This document shows, piece by piece, positions 51,457-63,844 of a stretch of 64,000 nt of DNA. Below the pieces are notes generated by a model that was not told the origin of the DNA, did no database searches, and saw only the letters and a program-made list of their open reading frames with translations. The stretch's first letter is position 1. Each line of letters opens with the position of its first letter. Source of the stretch: Mayfieldus sp963841445 (GTDB taxonomy: Bacteria; Actinomycetota; Thermoleophilia; Solirubrobacterales; 70-9); NCBI GenBank assembly GCA_963841445.1, contig CAWJCP010000001.1:310001-374000 (forward strand), read 5' to 3'. Position numbers and translations under genes: made by a program.

Positions 51457-53995
51457 CTACTCGGCGGGCCCGGCGCCGTCGCCGTCGACCGCGCCGCGCT
51501 CCAGCTGCTGCGGGCTCGATCTCCGGCGCCTCGCCGGACTCGACGACCAGCGCCACGGCGCTGACCCGGTCGTCGTCCTTCATGTTCATCACCCGGACGC
51601 CCTGGGTCGGGCGGCCCATCTGCGAGATGCCGCCGGCGGTCGTCCGCTGCACCATCCCGTTCTGGCTGATGAAGAGCAGCTCCTGGTGCTCGCGCACGAT
51701 CAGCGCGCCGGCCAGCCCGCCCTTCTTGGTGGTCAGCTTCGCGGTCAGCACGCCCTTGGTCCCGCGGCCCTTGACCGGGTACTCGGAGACCGCGGTGCGC
51801 TTGCCGTAGCCGTTCTCGGTGACGACGAAGAGCTCGGTGTCGTCGCGGGCGACGTCCATCGCGAGCACGCGGTTGTCCTTGTCGGAGACGTTCATCCCCT
51901 TCACGCCCGCCGGTGTCGCGGGCCATCGGCCGCACCAGCTTCTCGGTGAAGCGCGAGGCATGGCCGGACTTCGAGACCAGCAGCAGGTCGTCCTGCCGCT
52001 GGTCAGCCGCACCTGGACCAGCTCGTCGCCCTTGCGGATCTTGATCGCGATGATCCCGTCGGCGCGGATCGGCGTGTTGTAGGCGATGAACTCGGTCTTC
52101 TTGACCTGGCCCTTCGCGGTCGCGCAGACCAGGTACTTCTCCTCCTTGAAGTCGCGGGTCGGGATCACCGCCATCACCCGCTCGCCCTCGCTGAGCGGCA
52201 GCACGTTGACCAGCGCGCTGCCCTTCGAGGTGCGCGAGCCCTCGGGCAGCTCGTAGACCTTGCTGCGGTAGACCTTGCCGCGGTTGGTGAAGAAGAGCAT
52301 GTAGTCGTGGGTCGAGCAGATGTGCAGGTGCTCGATGTAGTCGCCCTCCTTCATGTTCATGCCCATCACGCCGCGGCCGCCGCGATGCTGCTGGCGGTAG
52401 GTCGCGAGCGGCAGCCGCTTCACGTAGCCGGAGCGCGGTCAGCGAGACGACCATCTGCTGGTCGGCGATCATGTCCTCGATTCCCATGTCGCCCTCGAAG
52501 TGGGTGATCTCGGTGCGGCGCTCGTCGCCGTAGGCCTCGAGGATCTCGGCCAGCTCCTCCTTGACGAGGCCGAAGATCTTCGCCTCGTCGGCGAGGATCG
52601 CCCGCAGCTCGCCGATTCGCTCGATCAGGTCGGCGTGCTCGGAGCGGACCTTGTCGGACTCCAGCGCGGTGAGGCGCTGCAGGCGCATGTCGAGGATCGC
52701 CTGCGCCTGCTCGCGCGAGAGCTCGAACTTCTCGATCAGGCCCGTCGCGGGCGTCGTCGGGGTCCGCCGAGCCGCGGATCAGCTTGATCACCGCGTCGAG
52801 GTGGTCGAGCGCGATCAGCAGCCCCTCGAGGATGTGGGCGCGGGCCTCGGCGCGGCGCAGCTCGTACTGGGTGCGGCGGGTGACGACCTCGCGCTGGTGG
52901 TCGACGTAGTGCTGGATCAGCTCGCGCAGGCCGAGCGTCGCGGCACGTTGTCGACCAGCGCCACCATGTTGACGCCGAAAGACGTCTGCATGGCGGTCTT
53001 CTTGTAGAGGTTGTTGAGAACGACCTTCGCCGGGGGGCCGCCGCGCTTCAGCTCGATCACCAGCCGCATGCCGCTGCGGTCGGACTCGTCGCGCAGGTCG
53101 GAGATCCCGTCGAGCTTCTTCTCGCGGACGAGGTCGGCGATCTTCGTGATCAGGCCGCCGTCGCCGCCCTTCTTGACCGTGAACGGCAGCTCGGTGACGA
53201 TGATCGCCTCCTTGCCTCCCTTCAGCGGCTCGACATGGGCGCGGGCGCGGACCGGATCGCTGCCGCGGCCCGACGCGTAGGCGTCACGGATGCCCGTCGG
53301 CGCTCATCAGCCCGCCGCCCGGGAAGTCGGGGCCCTTGATGTGCTCCATCAGGCCCGGCGAGGTCGATCTCGGGGTCGTCGATGTAGGCGGTCGATCGCG
53401 CGCGATCGCCTCGCGCAGGTTGTGGGGCGGGATGTTGGTCGCCATCCCGACCGCGATCCCGGAGGAGCCGTTGACGAGCAGGTTCGGGAACCGCGCCGGC
53501 AGGACCAGCGGCTCGCGCTGTCGACTCGTCGTAGTTGGGGCCGAACTCGACCGTGTCGGCGTCGATGTCGCGCAGCAGCTCGGTCGCGAGCGTCTCGAGC
53601 CGCGCCTCGGTGTAGCGCATCGCGGCCGCCGGGTCGTCGTCGATCGAGCCGAAGTTGCCCTGTCCGTCGACGAGCGGGTAGCGCAGCGAGAACTCCTGCG
53701 CCATCCGCACCAGGGTGTCGTAGATCGCCTGGTCGCCGTGCGGGTGGTAGTTGCCCATCACCTCGCCGACCACGAAGGCCGACTTGCGGTAGGGCCGGGT
53801 CGGCTGCAGGCCGAGGTCGTGCATCGCGTAGAGGACCCGGCGGTGCACGGGCTTGAGCCCGTCGCGCACGTCGGGCAGCGCCCGCCCGACGATCACGCTC
53901 ATCGCGTAATCGAGGTAGGAGGAGCGCATCTCCTTCTCGAGCTCGCGCTCCTCGATCCGCCCTGTGAGGGCCTCCAGCGCCATCAGCCGCTCCAT
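51457..53995 (-). CDS. gyrA: DNA gyrase subunit A, frameshifted
   Basis: About 846 residues. N-terminus ELEKEMRSSYLDYAMSVIVG, GRALPDVRDGLKPVHRRVLY, then the quinolone region NYHPHGDQAIYDTLVRMAQE (53700-53750), and DPAAAMRYTEARLETLATEL with the active-site tyrosine. The C-terminal beta-pinwheel repeats appear as GGRGTKGVLTAKLTTKKGGL-type blocks (here VKGRGTKGVLTAKLTTKKGG). At the E. coli Ser83 position the residue is Gln (CAG, 53729-53731). Frame changes occur at about 53530, 53370, 53290, 52950, 52740, 52440, 51990, 51915 and 51510, all single bases. The stop is TAG at 51457. Confidence 0.95.
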
Positions 53996-54013
53996 GCAGC
54001 GTGCCGCGACGTC

Positions 54014-56484
<2,471 letters not shown>

Positions 56485-56708
56485 GAATTGCCTTCCGTTC
56501 GTGAGGAGAAAGCCCCGAGCGCCGGTGGCTTCAGATCAACCGCGAAACCAGCGTCGGGGCAAGCGATCAAGTTGACATAAAGGATACCAGTTTGGGCCCC
56601 CGGAATAACCGCCGCAAGGCCACAAAAGCCCTGCAAATCACGCACTAAATTGAGACCGGCATCGGATTGGCGCCGCGGGCGCGCAGGGAGCCGCCGGATC
56701 CTGGCTGG
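56485..56708. promoter_or_regulatory. Spacer upstream of gyrB
   Basis: 224 bases between the DUF721 stop and the gyrB ATG. The section 56560-56660 is clearly more AT-rich than the surroundings. On the minus strand a TATCCT at about 56582-56587 could be a -10 for gyrB. No clear -35 and no protein gene are seen. Confidence 0.35.
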
Positions 56709-56999
56709 TTAGCCAGCCAGGCCTTCGGGCGCTCGGTGAGCGCTCGCCGAGCCGCTCGCGCAGGCGGTCCAGCAGCTCGCCCTCCATGAAGCTGAGCTCC
56801 TGCGCCCAGGTGGCGCTGGCGCAGCGCGACTGTCGAGCACCCCTTCGCGCTCCGCGACGGGCTCGGCCTGCGCCGCGATCGCAGCGCCGACGGCATCGGC
56901 CCAGACGGTCTGCACGAGGGCCAGGCGGTCTGCGGTGCGCCGCGCTGCAGCGCTTCGCGAACCGCGATCGACGCGGGGCGCGGAGCGGCGCGCCCTCAT
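56709..56999 (-). CDS. DUF721 (DciA-like) family protein, frameshifted
   Basis: About 96 residues. Start ATG at 56999 overlaps the recF stop (TAATG). RTADRLALVQTVWADAVGAA and IAAQAEPVAEREGVL are typical of DUF721, with the end LLDRLRERLGERSPEGLAG read in shifted frames. In bacteria without DnaC/DnaI, DUF721 (DciA) loads the replicative helicase, which fits its place between recF and gyrB. Indels near 56960, 56830 and 56740. Confidence 0.8.
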   Translation of the reverse strand: MRARRSAPRVDRGSRSAAARRTADRLALVQTVWADAVGAAIAAQAEPVAEREGVLDSRAAPAPPGRRSSASWRASCWTACASGSASAHRAPEGLAG

Positions 57000-58088
57000 T
57001 AGGCCACCGCCTTCAGCGCCGCCCCGGCGAGTGAGGGCATGCGAACGACCCGCTGCGTCGCCGCGGCGGCAGCGCTTGCTCGTCGGCGGCGCTGACCAGC
57101 GTCTGGCCCCGCTCGGCGAGACGATTGCGAGCAGCTCCCTGTGGGCCGGGTCGAGCTCGCTCATCACGTCGTCGAGCAGCAGCAGGGGGGCGCCGACCCG
57201 GCGGCGATCAGCGTCTCGCGCTCGGCGAACAGCAGCGCCAGCAGGCCGGTGCGCTGTTCGCCTTGAGAGCCGTAGCGGCGCAAGGAGCGGTCGCGAAGCG
57301 ACAGCTCGAGCTCGTCGAGGTGGGGGCCCAGCGAGGTCCGCGATCGCGCGCAGGTCGGATTCGCGGCGCTCGGCCAGCCCGGCCCGCAGCGCTTCCGGCG
57401 TCGCGCTTCCGCGCGCGGCGCGTAGCGCAGCCGCGCCGGCTCGAGGCCGAGCTGCGCTGCCGCCGCGGCGAAGCGCGGCGCCAGCTCCTCCGCAGCCTCG
57501 GCGCGGGACTCGATCAGCGGGATCGCGGCGCGTCGGGAGCGCCTGGTCCCAGGCGTCCAGCTCGAGCTCCGGCGAGACGTCCGGCGGCGACCCGGCGAAG
57601 CAGGGCGTTTCGCTGCGCCAGCACCTGGCCGTAATCCGCCGCAGGCCGGCGCGGGACGGCCAGCGGGCAGCGATGAAGAGGTCGAGGTGCGCGCGGCGCT
57701 CTGCCGGGGGCCCTTGACGAGCACGAGCCGATCGGGCGAGAAGACGACCAGGTGCGGGCGATGGTCGGCCAGCAGGGCTGGGCGGCGGGCTCCCCGTCGA
57801 GCAGATGGCGGCGGCCCTCGGAGCGCGAGACCGACGCGAGCAGCGAATGGCCGCCCGCTCGTCTGCGACCGCGACCTCGGCTCGACCCACCGCCTCGCCG
57901 AAGCGAATCAGCTCGCGGCGGTCGCGGGCCCGGAAGGAGCGTCCGCTGAGGGCGAAGTAGATCGCCTCGAGCAGGTTCGTCTTGCCGGTCCCGATCTCGC
58001 CCACCACCGAGGTGATGCCCGGGCCGAGCTCCAGCTCGGCCTGCTCGAGGCTCCGAAAGTCACGCGCCGCGAGGCTTGCCACCAGCAT
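56999..58088 (-). CDS. recF: DNA replication/repair protein RecF, frameshifted
   Basis: About 365 residues. DFRSLEQAELELGPGITSVV, GEIGTGKTNLLEAIYFALSG (Walker A), SFRARDRRELIRFGE near the N-terminus, and LLLLDDVMSELDPAHRELL (Walker B and D-loop) near the end. Walker A has Ile where Asn is usual (GENGxGKTN). SMC-like ATPase that helps load RecA at gaps. Several indels lie in the middle (57300-57860), where frames change repeatedly. Follows dnaN by 15 bases. Confidence 0.88.
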
Positions 58089-58103
58089 TGCGGCGCGCCG
58101 CTT

Positions 58104-59213
58104 CTAGACGTTGAGCCGGATCGGCATCACGAGATAGCGATAGTCCTCGCCCTCGCCGGGCTGCAGAAGCCCGGGCCGCAGCGGCGAGATCAGCCGCAGC
58201 ACCAGCTCGTCGCCCTCGATGCTCTCGATGCCATCGCGAAGGAACTCCGGGTTGAAGCCGATCTCCAGCGGATCGCCCTCGAATGCCGCGGGCATCGTCT
58301 CGGTCGCATCGCCGATGTCCGGGGTCTCGGCGGCGATCGTCAGCTCGCCGGGCTTGAAGGCGAGCTTCAGCGGCGCGTTTCGCTGCGCGAGCTGGCTGAC
58401 CCGGCGCGTCACCTCGAGAAGCTCGTCGCGCGGCATCCGCACGTCGTGCTCGTAGGACTCCGGCAGAAGCTGGCTGTGGTTGGGGAACTGACCCTCGATC
58501 AAGCGTGTGTTGAGAAGCACCGGTCCAGCCGAGAAGACGGCCTGGTTGGGCAGCAGCGAGACCTCGACGACCTCCGACTCGTTGCTGACCAGGATCCGGG
58601 CCAGCTCGCGCAGGGCTCGGGCCGGCACATTTGCCTCCAGCTCGCCGCCAACCTCGCTCTCGAGCTCGGTTCGCCTGACGCTGAGCCGGTAGGAATCGGT
58701 GGCGACCATCGTCATCTCGCGGCCCGAGGCGCTGACCAGCACTCCCGGTCAAGACAGGCCGCATGTCGTCGCGCGACGCAGCTCGAGCAACCGTCTCTAC
58801 GGTGGCCGCAAACGCCGGGGCTGGGATTCGCAGGGGGTCCTCGCTGGGGTTCGGGAAGGTCGGGAAAGTCCTCGCTGGGAAGAGTGCGGAGATGAAAGAC
58901 CGCGCTGCCGGAGCGGATCTCAACGTCGCGCTCGGCCTCTCGAGTCTCGATCGTCACCTCATCGACACTCAGCGACCGCGTCACTTCGACCAGCTGCCGG
59001 CCAGGCAGCAGGACCGATCCCTCACCTTCGACCACAGCCTCAAGCTCGGTTTGCAAGCCCATCTCGAGGTCGGTGGCTCGCAGCAGGAGCTTTCCGCATT
59101 CACCGAGAGCAGAATCCCGGCCAAGGGCCTGGGTGGTCGCACGCGTAGAAACTGCTCGGCTCACGACACCGAGACGAGTCGACGAGCTCTTGACGTTGAG
59201 TGGTGAACTTCAA
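58104..59213 (-). CDS. dnaN: DNA polymerase III beta sliding clamp, frameshifted
   Basis: About 370 residues. TTG at 59213 has AAGGA seven bases upstream and gives MKFTTQRQELVDS, then after a shift VSRAVSTRATTQAL. Further: GKLLLRATDLEMGLQTELEA, GEGSVLLPGRQLVEVTRSL, then DIGFNPEFLRDGI-type end (here EIGFNPEFLRDGIESIEGDE) and EDYRYLVMPIRLNV. Frame changes near 59170, 59110 and 58740-58870. The ring-shaped clamp keeps polymerase on DNA. It lies 147 bases from the dnaA stop. Confidence 0.92.
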
Positions 59214-59360
59214 ATGGGATTCCTTCTTAGGTGAGTTTTCTTTAGTGGTATTTAGCTCTGTGGTTTCTGTGGAAAGGTTGGTTTTCGGGCTTTCCAGTGC
59301 GGCTGCGGTGCTGTGAGCGGAAGAGGTCAGAGCAGTTGATTCTTACAGTGCGGCCGGGCG
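59214..59360. other. AT-richer dnaA-dnaN spacer, candidate oriC
   Basis: 147 bases with much lower GC than the surrounding genes, containing runs such as TTTTCTTTAGTGGTATTTAG. DnaA-box-like sequences include TGTGGAAAG at about 59269 (complement CTTTCCACA, 7 of 9 to TTATCCACA) and TGTGGATTG at about 59387, just inside dnaA (7 of 9). Position between dnaA and dnaN is typical for actinobacterial oriC. The dnaA-rpmH spacer is the alternative. Confidence 0.45.
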
Positions 59361-60872
59361 TCAAGCAGCTTCGCCTTGAAGGCTGTGGATTGTCTCGCGA
59401 AGCTCGGTGAGGAGTCGCTGGGTGTCGGAGTCGCCCTCTCGCTTGCGCTTTTCAACCCGACGGATCGCGTTGAGGATCGTGGTGTGGTCCCTGTCGCCGA
59501 ATTCGCGCCCGATCTGGGGTAGGGAGAGGTCGGTCATCTCGCGGCAGAGATAGATCGCAAGCTGGCGGGCTTGCAGCGGCCCGGCGGCGCGGCTGGGCCC
59601 GGTCAGCGAGGCGCGTGGAAGCTCGAATACGGTCGCGGCGGCTTGCTGGATCTGCTCGACGCGGCCGGGCTGGCGGCGCGGGCCGCAACAGGGATGATCT
59701 CCTCGACCAGCTCGGAGCTCAGCGGCCGGGCCCGCAGCGACGCATGGGCGATGACCCGGGTCAGCGCGCCGTGCAGCTGGCGTACGTTGGCGTCGATGCG
59801 GTGCGCCAGCGTGGCGAGAGCGTCGCCGTCGGCGACCTCGATTCCGGCCTCGCTGACCAGGCGGCGCAAGACGATCACCCGGGTCGCGAGATTGGGCTTT
59901 CCGACGGCGACGGTGAGACCCCACTCGAAGCGGCTTCGGAGGCGCTCCTCGAGGGTCGAGAGCTCGCTTGGCACTCGGTCGGCGGAGAGGACGAGCTGGC
60001 TTCCACCTTCATATAGAGCGTTGAAGGTGTGGAAGAACTCCTCCTCGGTGTGTCGCTTTCCCTCCAGGAACTGGACGTCGTCGATCAGCAGCACGTCGAG
60101 GTCGCGGTAGCGGCGCTTGAAGGCATCGGCACCGGAGGCACGGAGGGCGCCGACGAACTCGTTCGTAAAGCTCTCGGCGGTCGTGTACCGGACGTTGAGC
60201 TGCGGAGCCGCGCCACCCAGATAGTTGGCGATCGCGGCAAGCAGGTGGGTCTTGCCGAGCCCCGGCGGCCCGTGCAGGAAGAGCGGGTTGTAGGCCTCGG
60301 CGGGCGCTTCGGCAACGGCGAGCGCGGCCGCGTGAGCGAGACGATTTCCCTCTCCGATCACGAAGCGCTCGAAGGTGTAGTTGGGGTTGAGGGCTGTCGG
60401 GTCGGAGCCGCGGCTGGATTCGCCCGTCGCCGCCGGAGGCGGCGAAGCTGACCTGGCGCAGCCCGGCGGCAACTTGGCCCAGCGCCTGCTCGATCAGGGG
60501 CGCGTAACGGCGCTCGACCCAGGCGCGGATACCGTCCGGGGCGCGTACGTAAAGGGTGTCCTCGCTGGCGCCGCCGGGCCGCAAAGGCTCGAGCCAGAGC
60601 TTGAAGGTTGCGTCCGGCACCGAGGCGCGCAGCCGCTCGCTGACCGCTTCCCAGATCGAGCCGAGGTCCAGACCCGCTTCTACCCCCGCGTCGTCGAGCC
60701 CGGCCTCGGAAGCGTGGGTCGACGGCAGCTGATCTGGGAGGTGCGGCACCTCTGCGAATCCCTCTCGTTGCGGTTGCGGCAGCGGCGGTGGCGGCCCCCG
60801 GAGGCGCCACCACCTCGAAGCGAGCGCGACCATACGCCGCCGCGGCAGGTGCCGCAAGACGCTCTGTCGCAT
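59361..60872 (-). CDS. dnaA: Chromosomal replication initiator DnaA, frameshifted
   Basis: Domain I: LGSIWEAVSERLRASVPDAT, FKLWLEPLRP. Then NPNYTFERFVIGEGNRLAHA, LFLHGPPGLGKTHLLAAIAN (Walker A), DVLLIDDVQFLEGKRHTEEE (Walker B) and GALTRVIAHASL. Domain IV: TDLSLPQIGREFGDRDHTTI with the DnaA-box-reading helix. Frame changes near 60420 and 59690. No good start codon lies right before domain I. The ATG at 60872 would add about 70 residues of unusual N-terminal sequence; the true start may lie inside. dnaA diverges from rpmH. Confidence 0.93.
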
Positions 60873-60885
60873 TTCGCGTGAAAAG
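60870..60885. other. Weak parS-like palindrome at the dnaA 5' end
   Basis: CATTTCGCGTGAAAAG contains TTTCGCGTGAAA, 11 of 12 identical to the parS core TTTCACGTGAAA, but the outer bases diverge (11 of 16 overall). It lies in the dnaA-rpmH divergent region. Confidence 0.35.
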
Positions 60886-60941
60886 TCGAAGCGCGCTTCG
60901 AGGCCGCTCCGGCCGCCTCGAAGCTGGGCGGAGGAGGACCG

Positions 60942-60947
60942 TATACT
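60942..60947 (+). promoter_or_regulatory. Probable -10 element of the rpmH promoter
   Basis: TATACT lies 18 bases before the rpmH ATG at 60965, so the leader would be short. No recognisable -35 box at the proper spacing. GGAGGAGG just upstream would be within the promoter, not the ribosome site. Confidence 0.4.
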
Positions 60948-60964
60948 GGCGCCTCTGCGCGCCG

Positions 60965-61099
60965 ATGAAGCGGACCTACCAACCCAAGAAGCGCAAGCGC
61001 GCCCGAACCCACGGCTTTCGAGCCCGGATGCGGACTCGGGGTGGTCGCGCGATCCTCAAGCGCCGGCGCCGCAAGCGCCGCAAGCGCCTGACCCCCTGA
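60965..61099 (+). CDS. rpmH: 50S ribosomal protein L34
   Basis: 44 residues, MKRTYQPKKRKRARTHGFRA start, then RTRGGRAILKRRRRK, the near-invariant L34 sequence. Intact. The first gene of the plus-strand operon with rnpA, two bases before it, and diverging from dnaA, the standard origin arrangement. Confidence 0.98.
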   Translation: MKRTYQPKKRKRARTHGFRARMRTRGGRAILKRRRRKRRKRLTP

Positions 61100-61101
61100 C
61101 C

Positions 61102-61482
61102 ATGGCCGGTGGAGAAGCAGGCGGGCGCAGGCGCCGCCTGTCGCGCAGCGGAGAGTTCGATCGCGTATATCGCGAGGGGACTTCGCACGCGAACCGCTTC
61201 CTGGTCGTCTACAGCTTTCCGCGTCCGGAGGAGAGCGAGGGCAAGCCGCGGCTCGGCGTCTCGGTCGGTCGCAAGGTGGGCGGGGCGGTGCAGCGCAACC
61301 GGATCAAGCGGGCGCTGCGGGAGGCGTTCTGGAGCCTCGAGGACGAGCTGCCGCAGGGACACGACTTCGTCCTCGTCGCCCGGGCGGAGATCGGGGGGCT
61401 GTTCGAGCGTGAGGGAAGCGACGGATTGCGGGCCTCGCTCCGCGAGGCGCTCGGCGGCTCCGAGAAGGACCGTTTGACGTGA
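61102..61482 (+). CDS. rnpA: Ribonuclease P protein component
   Basis: 126 residues. RRRLSRSGEFDRVYREGTSH, RLGVSVGRKVGGAVQRNRIK and RALREAFWSLEDELPQGHDF match RnpA; the RNR motif (QRNRIKR) binds the RNA subunit. Its start follows rpmH by two bases and its stop overlaps the yidD start by 4 bp. A parS-like palindrome spans its 3' end. Confidence 0.95.
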   Translation: MAGGEAGGRRRRLSRSGEFDRVYREGTSHANRFLVVYSFPRPEESEGKPRLGVSVGRKVGGAVQRNRIKRALREAFWSLEDELPQGHDFVLVARAEIGGLFEREGSDGLRASLREALGGSEKDRLT

Positions 61483-61486
61483 AACG
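61471..61486. other. Candidate parS site
   Basis: CGTTTGACGTGAAACG matches the consensus TGTTTCACGTGAAACA at 13 of 16 positions and keeps the central ACGTGAAAC block. It overlaps the rnpA/yidD junction, 2.4 kb from parA and about 2.2 kb from the candidate oriC, the region where ParB sites cluster. Confidence 0.55.
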
Positions 61487-61740
61487 CGCACTTCTTGCCC
61501 CAATTGCGATCTATCGCCGGCGTCTTTCCCCCGTGATTCCGCGCCGTTGCAAGTACGAGCCCAGCTGCTCGGTCTACGCGACGACTGCGATCCGTCGCTT
61601 CGGCGCCCTGCGCGGCGGCCTGCTCGCCGCCTGGAGGCTGCTGCGCTGCAATCCGTTCAGCCACGGCGGCTTCGATCCGGTGCCGGGCCGCTTCACCCTG
61701 CGGGTCGGGCCCGTCGACCCGGCCGTCTATCACGGTGAGG
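61479..61740 (+). CDS. yidD: Membrane protein insertion efficiency factor YidD
   Basis: ATG at 61479 overlaps the rnpA stop. MKRALLAPIAIYRRRLSPVI, PRRCKYEPSCSVYATTAIRR and CNPFSHGGFDPVP are the complete YidD signature. YidD is normally 70-90 residues. Here the frame continues without a stop straight into YidC, so either the proteins are fused or an indel has removed the stop; I give an approximate end. Confidence 0.88.
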
Positions 61741-61748
61741 TAGAGGGT

Positions 61749-62502
61749 TTGATCCCGCTCGCCGACATCCTGCAGCCGCTCGAGGACTTCGCGAAGGCGA
61801 TCCTCGACTTCTTCCACGACGACGTCGGGCTCAGCTGGGGAACGTCGATCATCGCGCTGACGGTGGTGATCAGGGCGGCGCTGATCCCGCTGACCTACAG
61901 GCAGATCAAGGGAATGCGCGCGCTGCAGGCGCTGCAGCCGCAGATGAAGGAGATCCAGGAGAAGTACAAGAACGACCGCCAGCGCCAGCAGCAGGAGATG
62001 ATGCGCTTCTACCAGGAGAACAAGATCAACCCGCTTGCCTCCTGCCTGCCGCTGCTGCTGCAGCTGCCCGTCTTCTTCGCCCTCTTCCGGCTGCTGCGCG
62101 GGCGCGAGCTTCAAAGCCGACGTGCTGGCCGGCGGCGATCAGAGCTGGCTGTTCGTCAATTCGGTGATCGAGAAGCCGCACGGCGCCGAGCTGGTGGTCC
62201 TGGTCGTCCTGTTCATGGGCTCGATGGCGCTCTCGAGCCTGGTGATGATCCGGACCTCGCCGAGCGCCGCCGGCAACCAGCAGTACATGCTGCTGGGGGT
62301 CTTCGTCTTGATCGGGATCTTCTTCGTGCCCACGGTCCCGGCCGGGCTGAGCATCTACTGGATCACGACCAACTTCTGGACCGTCGGCCAGCAGTACGTG
62401 GCCTCGAAGCTGATCCCGGCGCCGGCGGTGCCGACCCCGGCCCAGGCCGCGGCGGCCAAACCGCCGCCCCCGCCGCCGCGCAAGCGCAAGAAGCGGCGTT
62501 AG
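61749..62502 (+). CDS. yidC: Membrane protein insertase YidC/Oxa1, one frameshift
   Basis: About 250 residues from the TTG at 61749, if separate from YidD. Core: SLSWGTSIIALTVVIRAALI-like first helix (GLSWGTSIIALTVVIRAAL), PLTYRQIKGMRALQALQPQM, KEIQEKYKNDRQRQQQEMM, PLASCLPLLLQLPVFFALFR, then VPAGLSIYWITTNFWTVGQQ. The Arg in the first helix (VIRAALIP) is the hydrophilic-groove residue. A Pro/Lys-rich tail follows (KPPPPPPRKRKKRR), typical of ribosome-binding ends. An indel near 62105 splits the gene. Confidence 0.92.
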
Positions 62503-62571
62503 CGGACCCTCGCGGCACGAGGCCGGGTCACCGCTCGCGCCTCGCCTTGCGAACGACCTAGACTGCGGCCG

Positions 62572-63053
62572 GTGAGCCCCCCCGAAGCGATGCCAGAGGA
62601 CCCCGCAGAGCGCGTGCGCGCCGTCCTCGAACGGGTCCTCGACGAGCTCGAGCTCGATGGCGAGGTGGAGATCGAGGAGATGAAGGCGAGATCCTCGCCG
62701 TCGTCGACGGGGACGACGACTACGGCCTGCTGATCGGCAAGCGGGGCCAGACGATCGATGCCCTGCAGCTGCTCTGCTACCAGGCCGCCTTCCGCGGCAT
62801 CGCGGAGCGCAAGCGGGTGATGGTCGACGCCGCCGGCTACCGGGAGCGTCGCCGCGAGACCCTGCAGCGGCGCGCCGACCGCGCCGCCGAGCAGGCCCTC
62901 GACCTCGCCCGCCCGGTCGAGCTCGACGCGATGAGCGCACCGGAGCGCCGCGTCGTCCACGAGCGGCTCAAGGAGCGCCCCGAGGTCGAGACCTACAGCG
63001 AGGGCACGGAGCCGAATCGCTGCGTGGTCGTCGCGCCGCTGGTCTCTGAGTGA
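62572..63053 (+). CDS. khpB: RNA-binding protein KhpB (Jag), frameshifted
   Basis: About 160 residues, GTG start at 62572. GLLIGKRGQTIDALQLLCYQ is the KH domain GxxG loop, then RKRVMVDAAGYRERRRETLQ and an R3H domain with APERRVVHERLKERPEVETY. The N-terminal Jag-type region is short. One indel lies near 62685. KhpB pairs with KhpA to bind RNA and influences cell elongation. The stop overlaps the rsmG start. Confidence 0.9.
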
Positions 63054-63782
63054 GCGACTTCCGCGCCGCCGCGGGACCGCCGCCGCAGCTCGAGGACCCG
63101 CGCGTTCGCGAGGCGCTGGCGCCGGTCCTCGAGCTGCTGCGCGCCGAGCGCGCATCGGTCAGCTCGATCACCGAGCCGCGAGCGGGCCTGGCAGGTGCAC
63201 GTCGCCGACAGCCTCAGCGGCCTCGTCGTCGCCGAGCTCGGCGGCCGCGACGCAGATCGCCGACGTCGGCTCCGGCGCCGGCTTCCCGGGCCTGGCGCTG
63301 GCAGCAGCGCTGCCCGATGCCCGCGTCGACCTGATCGAGTCGGTCGAGCCGCAAGGCCGAGTTCATCGGCCGCGCGGCGACTGCTGGCCGACTGGCCAAT
63401 ACGCGGGTGATCGCCGACCGCGCCGAGACCTGGGCCGCCTCGCCGCCGCCCGACGGCGGCCGCGAGCGCCTATCGAGGCGGTGACGGCGCGGGCCGTCGG
63501 CAGGCTCTCGACCCTGGCCGAGCTCGCCTCGCCGCTGCTGCGCGACGGAGGGGTGCTGGTCGCCTGGAAGGGTCGTCGAGACGCGGACGAGGAGGCCGAG
63601 GTCGAGCGAGCGGCGGAGCGGCTGGCGATGCAGCCAGTCGAGGTCCGGGCGGTGGGCCCGTTCGCGGGCAGCCGCCATCGCCATCTGCACGTGGTCCGCA
63701 AGTCGGGGCCGACCCCGGAGGGGCTGCCGCGCCGCCCGGGCTGGCCAAGAAGCGCCCCTTCGGTCGCCGCGGCGCTGGCTAG
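63050..63782 (+). CDS. rsmG: 16S rRNA (guanine-527-N7) methyltransferase RsmG, frameshifted
   Basis: About 240 residues from GTG 63050. Blocks in shifting frames: IADVGSGAGFPGLALAAALP (SAM-binding motif, about 63262-63318), DLIESVERKAEFI, RAETWA and VTARAVGRLSTLAELASPLL, then a C-terminal RHRHLHVVRKSGPTPEGLPR and a tail ending KKRPFGRRGAG. At least five indels occur between 63180 and 63740. TAG at 63780-63782 closes the final frame. Methylates G527 in the 530 loop. Confidence 0.88.
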
Positions 63783-63844
63783 GCTGGGAGCGTGAGGCTC
63801 ACGACGGGAGCTCGGCTGTCGGCCGAACGCGAATGGTTTCGCTG

